NCBI GenBank assembly: GCA_015655015.1
Contig: JAATFV010000129.1
Span: 1 to 64,000 of the forward strand
Source: Chitinophagales bacterium
GTDB lineage: Bacteria > Bacteroidota > Bacteroidia > Chitinophagales > Chitinophagaceae
DNA length: 64,000 bases
Direction: 5' to 3'
A model generated the notes under the pieces. That model was not told the DNA's origin and searched no databases. It saw nothing but the letters and a program-made list of their open reading frames with translations. Both the position numbers and the translations under genes were made by a program. Of this stretch, positions 29,345 to 37,978 are shown piece by piece. The first letter of the stretch is position 1, and every line of letters begins with the position of its first letter.

Positions 29345-30526
29345 TTAAAGATCTCTGCGAGCGGTTCCGTGAGTGCCACCCCCATCAAGAGCTTCGGCTA
29401 CTTTCCGTTGCAATTCTTCGCCGCGCAAGTTCTTTGCCACGATCTTACCTGTGGGATCGAGCAGCATGATCATGGGAATACCGGATAGTCCGTATTCCTT
29501 TGCCGAAGGGGCGTGGAGCATATCTTTCAGCTCGCTGATCTGCAGCCACGGCATCTTGTCTTCATGAATGGCCTGCATCCACTTATCTTTTGAGTCGTCA
29601 TAGGAGACGGAAACGATGGACAACCCCTTGCCCTTGAATTTTCCCCAGGCCTTTTTTATATTGGGGGTCTCGGCGCGACAGAAACCGCACCAGCTGGCCC
29701 AGAAGTCTACCAGGACATATTGCCCTCGCAGAGAGGAAAGGGTTATGTTGCGGCCCAGGGTGTCCATCGCAGTGAAATCAGGGGCCGTTTTACCTACACC
29801 GGCATTTACGCCGCCGACTATGCGCATTTTGGCAGAAGCCCCTGTGGGGGTATTCCGGTATTTTTTGTCCAGGCTATTAAATACAGCCAGGAGTCCGTCG
29901 TCATCCATCATCCACTCGCTGCGTTCCAGTACGTTGTCCCAGCTCACAAAGGAAGACGGATGCGCCTTTATAAACTGATCCTGCAGCTGGTGCTGCCGGA
30001 TACGCAGAGACCGTTCCTTTTCTTCGAGGACTTTGGCGGCTGCGCCGTCACCTGCCCTGGATTTATTCCATTTTTCCGTTGAAACCGCGCCAAACTCTTC
30101 GATGGCTGACCCGGTCATTTTTTCGAAGAGTTGCCAGTCTTTTTGTACGGCCCCTCCAACAATCGTCACATCTTTCCAATCGGCTCCGGTTATGGTGAAG
30201 GTCTGTCCAGGCTCCAGATATACGGTCTTATAGTCGCCGTTGGTTTTCATACCTTTTTCTCCGGGCCGGTCTACGCTCACAAAGGCCTTATAAATATGGT
30301 GGATGTAGTTTTTTATTTCAAAGGCGCCATCGTGGATGACAGCCGAATCCTTCACCCTGCCTTTGTCCGATAAATAAAAGAGCTGAATCTTACTTTGGTC
30401 ATAAGACGAGGGCAGGCGTCCTTTCAGGACGACCAGGCTGTCCTTTACGGGACCATGGGCCAGTGCCGTCATGGTGAGGAAGAGGCAAGCCAGGCCGGTC
30501 GTCATTTTTTTGCTACTGGTAATCAT
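29345..30526 (-). CDS. TlpA-family thioredoxin with DUF4369 (locus 2)
   Basis: 393 aa. Signal peptide around residues 1-24 (LACLFLTMTALAHG), DUF4369 domain (30-125), helical linker, then the thioredoxin fold FWASWCGFCRAETPN. The active site is CGFC (280-283) instead of the CGPC or CAPC of the other three TlpA proteins here, which would alter redox potential. The cis-proline loop is SGIPMIMLLD. The C-terminus ends in a short GGGTHGTARRDL tail. Last gene of locus 2, after SusD (137-base gap). Confidence 0.9.
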   Translation of the reverse strand: MITSSKKMTTGLACLFLTMTALAHGPVKDSLVVLKGRLPSSYDQSKIQLFYLSDKGRVKDSAVIHDGAFEIKNYIHHIYKAFVSVDRPGEKGMKTNGDYKTVYLEPGQTFTITGADWKDVTIVGGAVQKDWQLFEKMTGSAIEEFGAVSTEKWNKSRAGDGAAAKVLEEKERSLRIRQHQLQDQFIKAHPSSFVSWDNVLERSEWMMDDDGLLAVFNSLDKKYRNTPTGASAKMRIVGGVNAGVGKTAPDFTAMDTLGRNITLSSLRGQYVLVDFWASWCGFCRAETPNIKKAWGKFKGKGLSIVSVSYDDSKDKWMQAIHEDKMPWLQISELKDMLHAPSAKEYGLSGIPMIMLLDPTGKIVAKNLRGEELQRKVAEALDGGGTHGTARRDL

Positions 30527-30662
30527 ATGGTTGTTGTATTTTAATTAAAGATTTTTGAGGCATATATAAGCACCACATTTTCCTCCCAGCAAATCTGCGA
30601 TATATCTATATATCTTATTCATCTTTGCTGATTTTTATTCGTTTGCCGTACGTAGTTTTCGT

Positions 30663-32093
30663 TTAATTATAACCGTCATTCTGTCCAATGTTCGGCGCTG
30701 CCAGCACCTCGCTGTGCGGGATCGGGAAGAGGGCCGCGGTGGGTTTCCACTGATTGCCTTTGGCCGCAGTCATGACGCTGTTGATGCGCCCGGTCCTTTT
30801 TAAGTCGAACCAGCGGTGGCCCCATTCAGTGAAGAATTCGATGCGGCGTTCGTGGAAGATCGTATCGACCAGTTCAGGCTGCGAGATGCCGGGGTCGGTA
30901 TCTGCGATCTTCGGCAAGCCGGCGCGTCCTCTTACCTGGTCGAGGTCGGCGATGGCATCGGGCAGGTGATTCTGAAAGGCCTGCGCTTCTGCGCGGACCA
31001 GGTAACAGTCGGCCAGGCGCAAGGCGATCTCCCATTCCTGGATGGCTGCGCTAAACGCGAATTGCTGTTTGTATTTCAGCGGAACCGTATAGTTGACGCC
31101 TTGGATCAACTGATCGACGGTCCAATTTGTCCTTCTCAGGTCACCACTCTCAAAGGAATTTACCAAACCCGATGTCAGGGCATAATTGGGAATGATCTGA
31201 TAGATGGCCGCAGGGGGAACGAAGAGACTGCCTTCGGGTGTCGAGAAGATGGATTGGGTGGTCGAAGGAGGCATCAATTGCAGGATAGCCTCGCTGTTAT
31301 TGGGTAGAAATGCGCCGGCAGGGGTGGCCAGGCTGTACATTCCCGATGAAAGTACGGTGGTCGCTTCCTTTACGGCATCGGTATAGTCTTTCTGGTAGAG
31401 ATAAACGCGCGCCAGCAGGGCGGCGGCGGCATATTTATTGGCGCGAACCTTATTCACCGTGGGATAGGCGGTACCCAACCCGGCTTCTGCGTCTTTCAGA
31501 TCGGCGATCACCTGTTTGTAAACATCGGCCGTATCCGAGCGGGACAGCAGGGTATTCGCACTATAATCTGAAGAGGTGGTCAATGCCACCCGCCCATATT
31601 CATTGGTGAGGTAAAAATAGTTGAGGGCGCGGAGGAATTTCGCTTCGCTGCCGACCCGGAGCTTTTGGCTGGCGCTGATCGTAGCGGCAGCGGGCAGCTT
31701 CTCCAGGATCAGGTTGCATTGATAGATGAGGTTATACGCATTCGACCAGTTGTCTTCATTCAGCGAGTTATTGGATAGAATGGCATTCTGCTCGAACTGC
31801 GTATACAAGGACGATACCGCGGTCTTGTGGAGTTCATCGGAGCTCAGGCCGGGGAAGAGGGTAACATTACCGCAGAGGAAACTCGTACTGGCAAAATTGA
31901 AGGTAGCCTGTAGGGCGTAGGCGCCAAGGATGGCATTCTCCACCGAGCTGGAGTCCGTGAATACTTCGGTAGTGGTGAGCTGGTCGACGGGCGGAGCGAT
32001 GTCCAGCGTCTTCTTACAGGAATTGAGCGGGTAAAGGATGATAGCCAGTCCCGCGGCCAGGATATATCTTGATGTCGTTATAATCTTTCTCAT
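30663..32093 (-). CDS. SusD/RagB-family lipoprotein (locus 2)
   Basis: 476 aa. Lipobox LNSC near residue 26 (LYPLNSCKKTLDI), SusD N-terminal block (AILGAYALQATFNFASTSF), TPR-like helices (SEAKFLRALNYFYLTNEYG) and the C-terminal block IFHERRIEFFTEWGHRWFDLKR ending AAPNIGQNDGYN. It begins 12 bases after the SusC stop. Binds the unknown substrate of locus 2 at the cell surface. Confidence 0.93.
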   Translation of the reverse strand: MRKIITTSRYILAAGLAIILYPLNSCKKTLDIAPPVDQLTTTEVFTDSSSVENAILGAYALQATFNFASTSFLCGNVTLFPGLSSDELHKTAVSSLYTQFEQNAILSNNSLNEDNWSNAYNLIYQCNLILEKLPAAATISASQKLRVGSEAKFLRALNYFYLTNEYGRVALTTSSDYSANTLLSRSDTADVYKQVIADLKDAEAGLGTAYPTVNKVRANKYAAAALLARVYLYQKDYTDAVKEATTVLSSGMYSLATPAGAFLPNNSEAILQLMPPSTTQSIFSTPEGSLFVPPAAIYQIIPNYALTSGLVNSFESGDLRRTNWTVDQLIQGVNYTVPLKYKQQFAFSAAIQEWEIALRLADCYLVRAEAQAFQNHLPDAIADLDQVRGRAGLPKIADTDPGISQPELVDTIFHERRIEFFTEWGHRWFDLKRTGRINSVMTAAKGNQWKPTAALFPIPHSEVLAAPNIGQNDGYN

Positions 32094-32105
32094 ACGTAAC
32101 TAAAA

Positions 32106-35100
32106 TTAAAAGGTTAATTGTGCTCCCAGGACAATGGTGCGTAAAGGCGGTGTCACCGTAGGGCTCTGGATCTCGGGATCTCCCACTTTATAACCGGTGA
32201 AGGTGAGAAGGTTCTGTCCCTGGACATAAATCCGCAGCAGGTTGATATGCGCTCTCTGCGTCAGTTGAGAAGGTAATGAATAAGAAAGCGAGACATTCTT
32301 CAGCCGGACAAAGGAGGCGTCGCCATATACGGCATTGGAGTTATACGTGTAATCATACCAGGGCTGATAAGCTGCCCCCGCGTAATCCTGGCTAAGCCGC
32401 TGGTGTGTGGCGAGTTGACCGGGATGTGTCCAGAAATCCTTCATGGCCGTGGGCAGGTTATAGATGTCACCGGGCAATTCCCAGAAACTGGCTTCATAAG
32501 TAGCGCCCAGCTGTTTGCGGAAAGTGAAAAGAAAGTCCAGGGTAAAACTCTTATACCGGATGGAGTTCTGCAAGCCGCCATAAAAACGGGGGTCCAGGTC
32601 ACCCTGTACTTCATAGTCGTTCTGATCCTGCAGGCCATCCTTGTTCTTATCCTCGAAGGTATAAATGCCGGTCTGAGGATCGACACCAGTGTATTTGTAT
32701 TTATAGATCACGTTGAGCGAATGGCCGAGCGCATAGGTGTATTTATAGGGTGAATTATCCAATCCCGGGAAGGAGACCAGCTTGTTCTTCGGGATGGTAA
32801 TATTGAAATTGGTAGACCAGGTAAAATCTTTGGTTTTGACGTTGTAGGTCGTCAGGGTAAATTCCCAGCCGGAGTTGACGACTTTAGCCGGGAGATTGGC
32901 TACGACACTGGTAAAGCCCGTCACTCCGGGCAGCTTGTATTGCACGAGGGCATTCGAGCTGCTGTTATTGAAGTAAATAGTCGAGAGCAGAATCCTGTCA
33001 TTGAGGAAACCCAGCTCCAGCGCGCCTTCTAACTTGGCGGTCCGCTCCCAATGGTAATCCGGGTTGAAGAGCTTGGTGGGATGGAGGCCGGCCGAGCCGT
33101 CGTAGAGGTATTGGGTGGTCGTCCAGGTATCGAGGTATTGGTAGTTGGAGATCTTGTCATTACCGGTGATGCCATAACTACTCCTCAGCTTGCCGAAGCT
33201 GAGAAAGGATACATTCTTCATCCAGGGTTCGTCGGAGAAGATCCAGGCGGCGCCTACGGAGCCGAAGTTGGCGAATCGTTTGTCCGAGCCAAAACGGCTG
33301 GAGCCGTCGCGGCGAACGGTGAGGTTGAGCAGGTACCTCTCTTTGAAATCATAGTTGAGGCGGCCAAAGCCCGCTTCGTAGACATAGGGCGACGATGTCC
33401 GGGTGCCCAACTGAGAGGTGGCGCCTACCAGGGACTGCATCAGGGACTCTGAAGGATAACCGGATGCCAGGATGCCGAGTGAAGTGGCATTGGTGGATTG
33501 CAGGGAGCCGCCGGCCAGTGCGTTGAGCTTCCCCTCTCCTATCTTCCTGCTGTACTCCAGCTGCGGCTCCACGATGTAGCTGTCGAAATGGTTGACGGTG
33601 AAGTCGGAGCTATTTTGAATGCCGAGAGTGGGCGCGAAGGCACTCTTGGGGGTCAGGTTGACCTCGCTGCTCTGAATATTGTTGTACCCGAGGTTGGTCT
33701 TTATCGTCAGGCCCTTAGTAAGGGTATAACTGAGCAACATGTCCGCATTCAGGTTGTTGGTGGTTAGTGTATAGGAGAGCTTCGTGTACACCAGCGGGTT
33801 GTTGAGGGGTCCCTGTAGGACAACGCCGCCTTCATTCCAGGCCAGGTTACCCGCGGCATCATATAACTGGAGATTGGGCGGCAGGTTGTAATAATTGGCG
33901 AGGTCCTTGTTGAGGAGGTGGTTGTTGTCCACGCTGTAACTGCCTGATACTGACATTTTAAACCGCCGGTCATCCGAATTATGCGAGAGGTTGAAGTGTG
34001 CAGAGATCCTACGGTCGTAGAGGTCTCCCGGCAAGACCGTGGTCTCGTGATGATAAGCTGCACCAACGAGGAATTGGGTGTTGGCGTTACCGCCCGAGAC
34101 GGAGAGGTTGGCATCCTGGGTCTGCGAGCTCTTACGGCCCAGCAATTTGTTGAAATCATGATAACGGGTGGTGTCCCAGACCAGGAAGTCGTAGGCCGAA
34201 GATGCATTGGGAATATCCCCGTCGTTGGCAAAGGCCTGGCGGCGTTTGGCGATGTAATCCGGGGTATTGAGCGTCGGTATTTTGACGGTCGTATTGCTGA
34301 AGCCGGAGTATACGTTGGCGTCCACTTTGGTCTTGCCGGCCCTGCCTTTTTTGGTGGTGATGAGGATAACTCCATTGGCGCCGCGGGAACCATAGATGGC
34401 GGTGGCGTCGGCGTCTTTCAGGACTTCGATGCTCTCGATGTCAGAGGGATTGATGGAGTTAAAGGGACTCAGTCCGCCGAAGTTGGAAGGATCCCCGAGA
34501 GCGGAAAATTGTGTATTCAGGGCTCCGTTGTTGGCAGCAGCCGGGATGCCGTCGATGATGAAGAGGGGCTGGTCGTCGGTGATGGTGCGGTCGATGGCCG
34601 TACGCCCCCGGATGTCTACTTTGAAGGAGCCGCCGGGCAGGCCGGTCGTCTGGGTGATAAGCAGACCGGGTACCCGGCCGTCGAGGGCCGCCAGTACATT
34701 GGTCACGGGCTGGGTGGCAATGTCTTTAGCCGTGACAGTGCTGACGTCACCCGTATTGAGTCTTTTGGACGTAGTGTAATACCCTTTGTTGATCTCTACG
34801 TCCTTTAGCGCGTTGTCCGCGAGGGACAGGCTGATCACCAAACCCTTGCCGTCATAGGAGGACGAGATCCGGAGATCCTTTGGTGCAAACCCGATATAGG
34901 AGACCAGCAGTTTGTCATGGGGGTAACCCGGTATGGAAAAACTTCCGTCGGTCCTGCTGCTGGTTGAAATTTTTGTGTTTGTATTGGTAATGGTGGCTCC
35001 GGCAAGGGGTCGCCCCCCGGCGTCTACGATATGTCCCGACAAAGAAAGTTGTTTGGGGATCGTGTCCAGGGGAGCGGTATGTTCAGGGACAGCAGCTTTG

Positions 35101-35459
35101 TGAAAGAAAAAGATGCTCCTGCTGTTGATGGAGAAACTTACGGGCTGGTCTTTCAGCACGAGGCGCAGGAAGTCGGCCAGCGCCAGCCTGTTCGCTTCGA
35201 CCGTCACGGGATGGGTGTCGTCGAGGGCGTCCTTGCTGAACATGAACTGGTAACCAGTTTGTCTTTTTACTTCTTTAAAGATCTTTTCGAGCGGGATGTT
35301 CTTTCCGGAGAAGCTGACTTCCTGTGAAAGACCGCTGGCGGCGACATTCAGGAACGAGGCGGTGAGCAGTAGCGCAGTGAATCTCATAACCAATAGTGTT
35401 TGGTGGATGCAGCGGTGGCCCCCATAGGCCGACCGTCTACAAAGAGTCGATAATTTCAT
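32106..35459 (-). CDS. SusC/RagA TonB-linked outer-membrane protein (locus 2)
   Basis: About 1117 aa from the ATG at 35459 (MKLSTLCRRSAYGG); an in-frame extension to 35552 lacks support and would run over a hairpin. Signal segment FTALLLTASFLNVAASGLSQ, STN domain (IPLEKIFKEVKRQTGYQFMF), carboxypeptidase-like domain (LSGHIVDAGGRPLAGATI), then plug and barrel with PLFIIDGIP and DADATAIYGSRGANGVILI. Regulated by the sigma/FecR pair at 35.7-37.8 kb. The long N-terminal leader before the signal helix resembles that of the locus 3 SusC. Confidence 0.92.
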   Translation of the reverse strand: MKLSTLCRRSAYGGHRCIHQTLLVMRFTALLLTASFLNVAASGLSQEVSFSGKNIPLEKIFKEVKRQTGYQFMFSKDALDDTHPVTVEANRLALADFLRLVLKDQPVSFSINSRSIFFFHKAAVPEHTAPLDTIPKQLSLSGHIVDAGGRPLAGATITNTNTKISTSSRTDGSFSIPGYPHDKLLVSYIGFAPKDLRISSSYDGKGLVISLSLADNALKDVEINKGYYTTSKRLNTGDVSTVTAKDIATQPVTNVLAALDGRVPGLLITQTTGLPGGSFKVDIRGRTAIDRTITDDQPLFIIDGIPAAANNGALNTQFSALGDPSNFGGLSPFNSINPSDIESIEVLKDADATAIYGSRGANGVILITTKKGRAGKTKVDANVYSGFSNTTVKIPTLNTPDYIAKRRQAFANDGDIPNASSAYDFLVWDTTRYHDFNKLLGRKSSQTQDANLSVSGGNANTQFLVGAAYHHETTVLPGDLYDRRISAHFNLSHNSDDRRFKMSVSGSYSVDNNHLLNKDLANYYNLPPNLQLYDAAGNLAWNEGGVVLQGPLNNPLVYTKLSYTLTTNNLNADMLLSYTLTKGLTIKTNLGYNNIQSSEVNLTPKSAFAPTLGIQNSSDFTVNHFDSYIVEPQLEYSRKIGEGKLNALAGGSLQSTNATSLGILASGYPSESLMQSLVGATSQLGTRTSSPYVYEAGFGRLNYDFKERYLLNLTVRRDGSSRFGSDKRFANFGSVGAAWIFSDEPWMKNVSFLSFGKLRSSYGITGNDKISNYQYLDTWTTTQYLYDGSAGLHPTKLFNPDYHWERTAKLEGALELGFLNDRILLSTIYFNNSSSNALVQYKLPGVTGFTSVVANLPAKVVNSGWEFTLTTYNVKTKDFTWSTNFNITIPKNKLVSFPGLDNSPYKYTYALGHSLNVIYKYKYTGVDPQTGIYTFEDKNKDGLQDQNDYEVQGDLDPRFYGGLQNSIRYKSFTLDFLFTFRKQLGATYEASFWELPGDIYNLPTAMKDFWTHPGQLATHQRLSQDYAGAAYQPWYDYTYNSNAVYGDASFVRLKNVSLSYSLPSQLTQRAHINLLRIYVQGQNLLTFTGYKVGDPEIQSPTVTPPLRTIVLGAQLTF

Positions 35460-35532
35460 ACTTTTGCAGAGTTTGGGTGAAATGAGTAAATAGTCTGTCC
35501 GACTTGTTTTATTTGATGTTACCCTTACGCCT

Positions 35533-35565
35533 GCCGGAAGTGGTCTAAACACTTTCGGCTTTTTT
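35533..35565 (+). terminator. Hairpin + T-run antisense to the SusC leader (locus 2)
   Basis: GCCGGAAGTG (35533-35542) pairs with CACTTTCGGC (35550-35559) and is followed by six T on the plus strand, opposite to the surrounding leftward genes. A TACTTTTG box on the same strand lies at 35459-35466. Locus 3 has an equivalent hairpin at 48598-48635. Confidence 0.65.
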
Positions 35566-35695
35566 GCAGGTATAACTATATAGATACCGGTTGTCCCGGT
35601 GAGATTTTAATGAAGTAGCAACGTTGGTCAGGAAGCGGTTTAATGTATACGTTCAGTACCCAGGAAGGTCCCTTTTCATCAAAGGGAGGGATGCC

Positions 35696-37000
35696 TTATT
35701 TCGAGAGGATCAGCGTTCGTCCCTGCATGGTATATTTTATCTTCATTTCCGTCAGGAACTGAAGGATGGCCGATAAGTTTACATTTCTGTCCATTCCGCC
35801 TCTGAATTCGATCGCCGGCATGGCCCCTTCATATTGTACGGTGATATCATACCATCGTTCCAACTGGTGCATGACGGCGGGCAGGCTGGCCCCGTCAAAA
35901 TCAAATAAACCGTTCTTCCAGGCGAGCACTTTGTCCGTATCGACGTCGTTATGAACGGTGATCTTCTGGTCTTGTGCAGCCTGTTCCGATTGCTGGCCGG
36001 GCTTCAAAACCTTATCGCTCTGCCCATTGGTCACTTTTACAGAGCCTTCCAGTAACGTCGTCCGGATGGCCCCTTCATTCGTATATCCGTTGACATTAAA
36101 ATGTGTTCCCAGCACTTCCACCGTGGACTTGCCGCCTATGTCGACGATAAAAGGCAGTTCTTTGTTTTTTGCCACTTCAAAATAGGCTTCGCCTTCAATC
36201 TTGATCTTCATTTCTTTTGTCACGGCTCCTACAGGATACGTGATGGAGGAGGCGGCATTCAGCCAAACCTTTGTACCATCGGGCAGCAGCAGCTGATACT
36301 GGCCGCCCCGGGGCGTGCTCAGGGTATTGAATACGAGTGAGGGAACAGATCCGGATCGGTTATCTCCTTTTCCTTCGTAGGATAATTGCCCGTTGGCCTT
36401 GACGACCTGGTGATTCCCCTGCTGTGCCAGCATGCCATTCCCGGCGCTGTCCAATGTCACCTGTGAGCCATCCGACAGGGTAAGGATGGCGGTGGAACGG
36501 CCCGGAGCGATGTTGCCGGGGCTCCGGAGCTTTTTATTATCGACGGCTACCTTTTCTATATGCTGCTGTGCCGTGTAAAAGAAAAATACGCCGGCGGCTA
36601 TCAGTAAGATGATGGCTGCAATGGAAAGAGCCCTGAATGAGCGCCTTTTCCGCCCCCCGTCGAGCGGGATGACCTTCGAAGGCCGCATCTCCTGTCCGGC
36701 GATGATCTTTCCACCGGCGATGATCTTTCCATTGGCCCTGATCTTTCCATCGGCCCTGATCTTTCCATCGACGCCAGCCTCTCCTGCCGCCCGTAAGATC
36801 CCTTCGAATAAGCGATCTGCGAGGACTTTATCAGCCTGTCCTTGCGCCGATCCTGCTACCAGCGCGTCGCGGACGGCCTCCAATAAGAAAGATTCGCCCT
36901 CCTGCTGCTGTAATTGTTCCAGCAAAAGCGATAGCTCATCAGCCGTCAGCGAGTCGTCAAGATAATTTTGGATCAGGCCCTGTATGGTCTGTTTGCTCAT
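35696..37000 (-). CDS. FecR-family anti-sigma factor with repeat linker (locus 2)
   Basis: 434 aa. Cytoplasmic N-terminus (QNYLDDSLTADELSLLLEQL), then a linker with four copies of a six-residue unit of the form DGKIRA/GGKIIA (about residues 77-100), a transmembrane helix (LSIAAIILLIAAGVFFFYTAQ), FecR domain (GGQYQLLLPDGTKVWLNAASSI, GEAYFEVAKN) and DUF4974 end (DFDGASLPAVMHQLERWYDI). The repeat is absent from the locus 1 FecR. It separates the sigma-binding part from the membrane. Confidence 0.92.
   Translation of the reverse strand: MSKQTIQGLIQNYLDDSLTADELSLLLEQLQQQEGESFLLEAVRDALVAGSAQGQADKVLADRLFEGILRAAGEAGVDGKIRADGKIRANGKIIAGGKIIAGQEMRPSKVIPLDGGRKRRSFRALSIAAIILLIAAGVFFFYTAQQHIEKVAVDNKKLRSPGNIAPGRSTAILTLSDGSQVTLDSAGNGMLAQQGNHQVVKANGQLSYEGKGDNRSGSVPSLVFNTLSTPRGGQYQLLLPDGTKVWLNAASSITYPVGAVTKEMKIKIEGEAYFEVAKNKELPFIVDIGGKSTVEVLGTHFNVNGYTNEGAIRTTLLEGSVKVTNGQSDKVLKPGQQSEQAAQDQKITVHNDVDTDKVLAWKNGLFDFDGASLPAVMHQLERWYDITVQYEGAMPAIEFRGGMDRNVNLSAILQFLTEMKIKYTMQGRTLILSK
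36701..36772. repeat. 18-bp tandem repeat, four copies, in the FecR gene
   Basis: Four imperfect copies of an 18-base unit built on GATCTTTCCAT(C/T)GG. Each encodes six residues, so copy-number change would keep the frame and alter linker length. Confidence 0.85.
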
Positions 37001-37156
37001 TGGATGGTTATTAATTTGCTCATTGGATCGTTACAAAGAGAAGGTTTCGTATCTAAAGACACATAAAAAAGGGCGAGGTATGAGCCGGAGAGAAAAAAAA
37101 TGCATTTTTTCGAAATATCTGCAAAAGGTTGCAGGGAATAATCTGGAAAGCGGTAT

Positions 37157-37795
37157 CTACAGGAATGCCCGGATAAGGCAGACCAGGAAGAAAACATCAT
37201 CCGTATGGGTGCGAAGGTAATCCCGGATTGACTGCAGCGCCTTGCTCATATGGCTTTTTACCGTATGCCGGGAAATTTGCAGGGCACTTGCGATCTCTTC
37301 CTGGCTCAAGCCCTGCTGCCGGCTCAGTATCCACACTTTTTGCTGCTGTGGCGGCAGTTGCTCCAGGGCCCGCTGAACCAGCTGCTCTGATTCCTTATAG
37401 AGGAGGCGTCCTTCCGGGGAATCTCCCGTGACCAGGAAATAATTCATCAACTCTTCCGTAAAGGGCTGTTCCCGGATCTTTTTCCGCAGTGTATTAAAAA
37501 TATGATTGCGGGCTATAATGAAAAGGTAATCGTCGAAGCGCTCGACTGCTCCCAACTGGTCACGCCGAAGCCAGACCTTCAGGAAGACGTCCTGGACGAT
37601 CTCTTCACTCAGCTCATGGGATTTGGTGAATGCGAGGGCTACGTTGTAGATATTCTCCCAGCTCCGGTCGAACAGCTTCCGAAACGCCTGTTCGTCACCT
37701 GCCGCAACCTTTTCCAGCAAAACCTGATGATTATCCTTATGTAGTGAAGAATTCAACGATGCATTCCTATTTGGGTTAAAAGTAGGAAAAAGCAA
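37157..37795 (-). CDS. ECF RNA polymerase sigma factor (locus 2)
   Basis: 212 aa. Region 2: DEQAFRKLFDRSWENIYNVALAF, SEEIVQDVFLKVWLRR; region 4: LPPQQQKVWILSRQQGLSQEEIASALQISRHTVKSHM. The C-terminus has an added hydrophobic tail (TDDVFFLVCLIRAFL), often seen in Bacteroidota FecI-like factors. FecR follows after 156 bases. Complete. Confidence 0.93.
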   Translation of the reverse strand: MLFPTFNPNRNASLNSSLHKDNHQVLLEKVAAGDEQAFRKLFDRSWENIYNVALAFTKSHELSEEIVQDVFLKVWLRRDQLGAVERFDDYLFIIARNHIFNTLRKKIREQPFTEELMNYFLVTGDSPEGRLLYKESEQLVQRALEQLPPQQQKVWILSRQQGLSQEEIASALQISRHTVKSHMSKALQSIRDYLRTHTDDVFFLVCLIRAFL

Positions 37796-37978
37796 CCAAC
37801 CTTTTAAGCGTCACAGATCCCCAGTAGCTAATCCTATCTTTCCGCGATCCAAAAAGTGGAAAATTTCCGGCGTAAACAAGCAAATTGTATAAAACTCTTT
37901 TATACATAAATATGCATATTAATTTATGCCTATATTGTAGAATTATTTCTACTACTATCTATTTATAATAAAATATTT

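Noticed and set aside
30595-30620. Palindrome GATATAT-C-TATATATC as an operator
   Set aside because: AT-rich alternating sequence forms such palindromes easily and no second copy or promoter box supports it.
33051-34808. Rightward open frames over the locus 2 SusC gene
   Set aside because: Valine/glycine-rich shadow frames caused by codon bias; the SusC reading is unambiguous.
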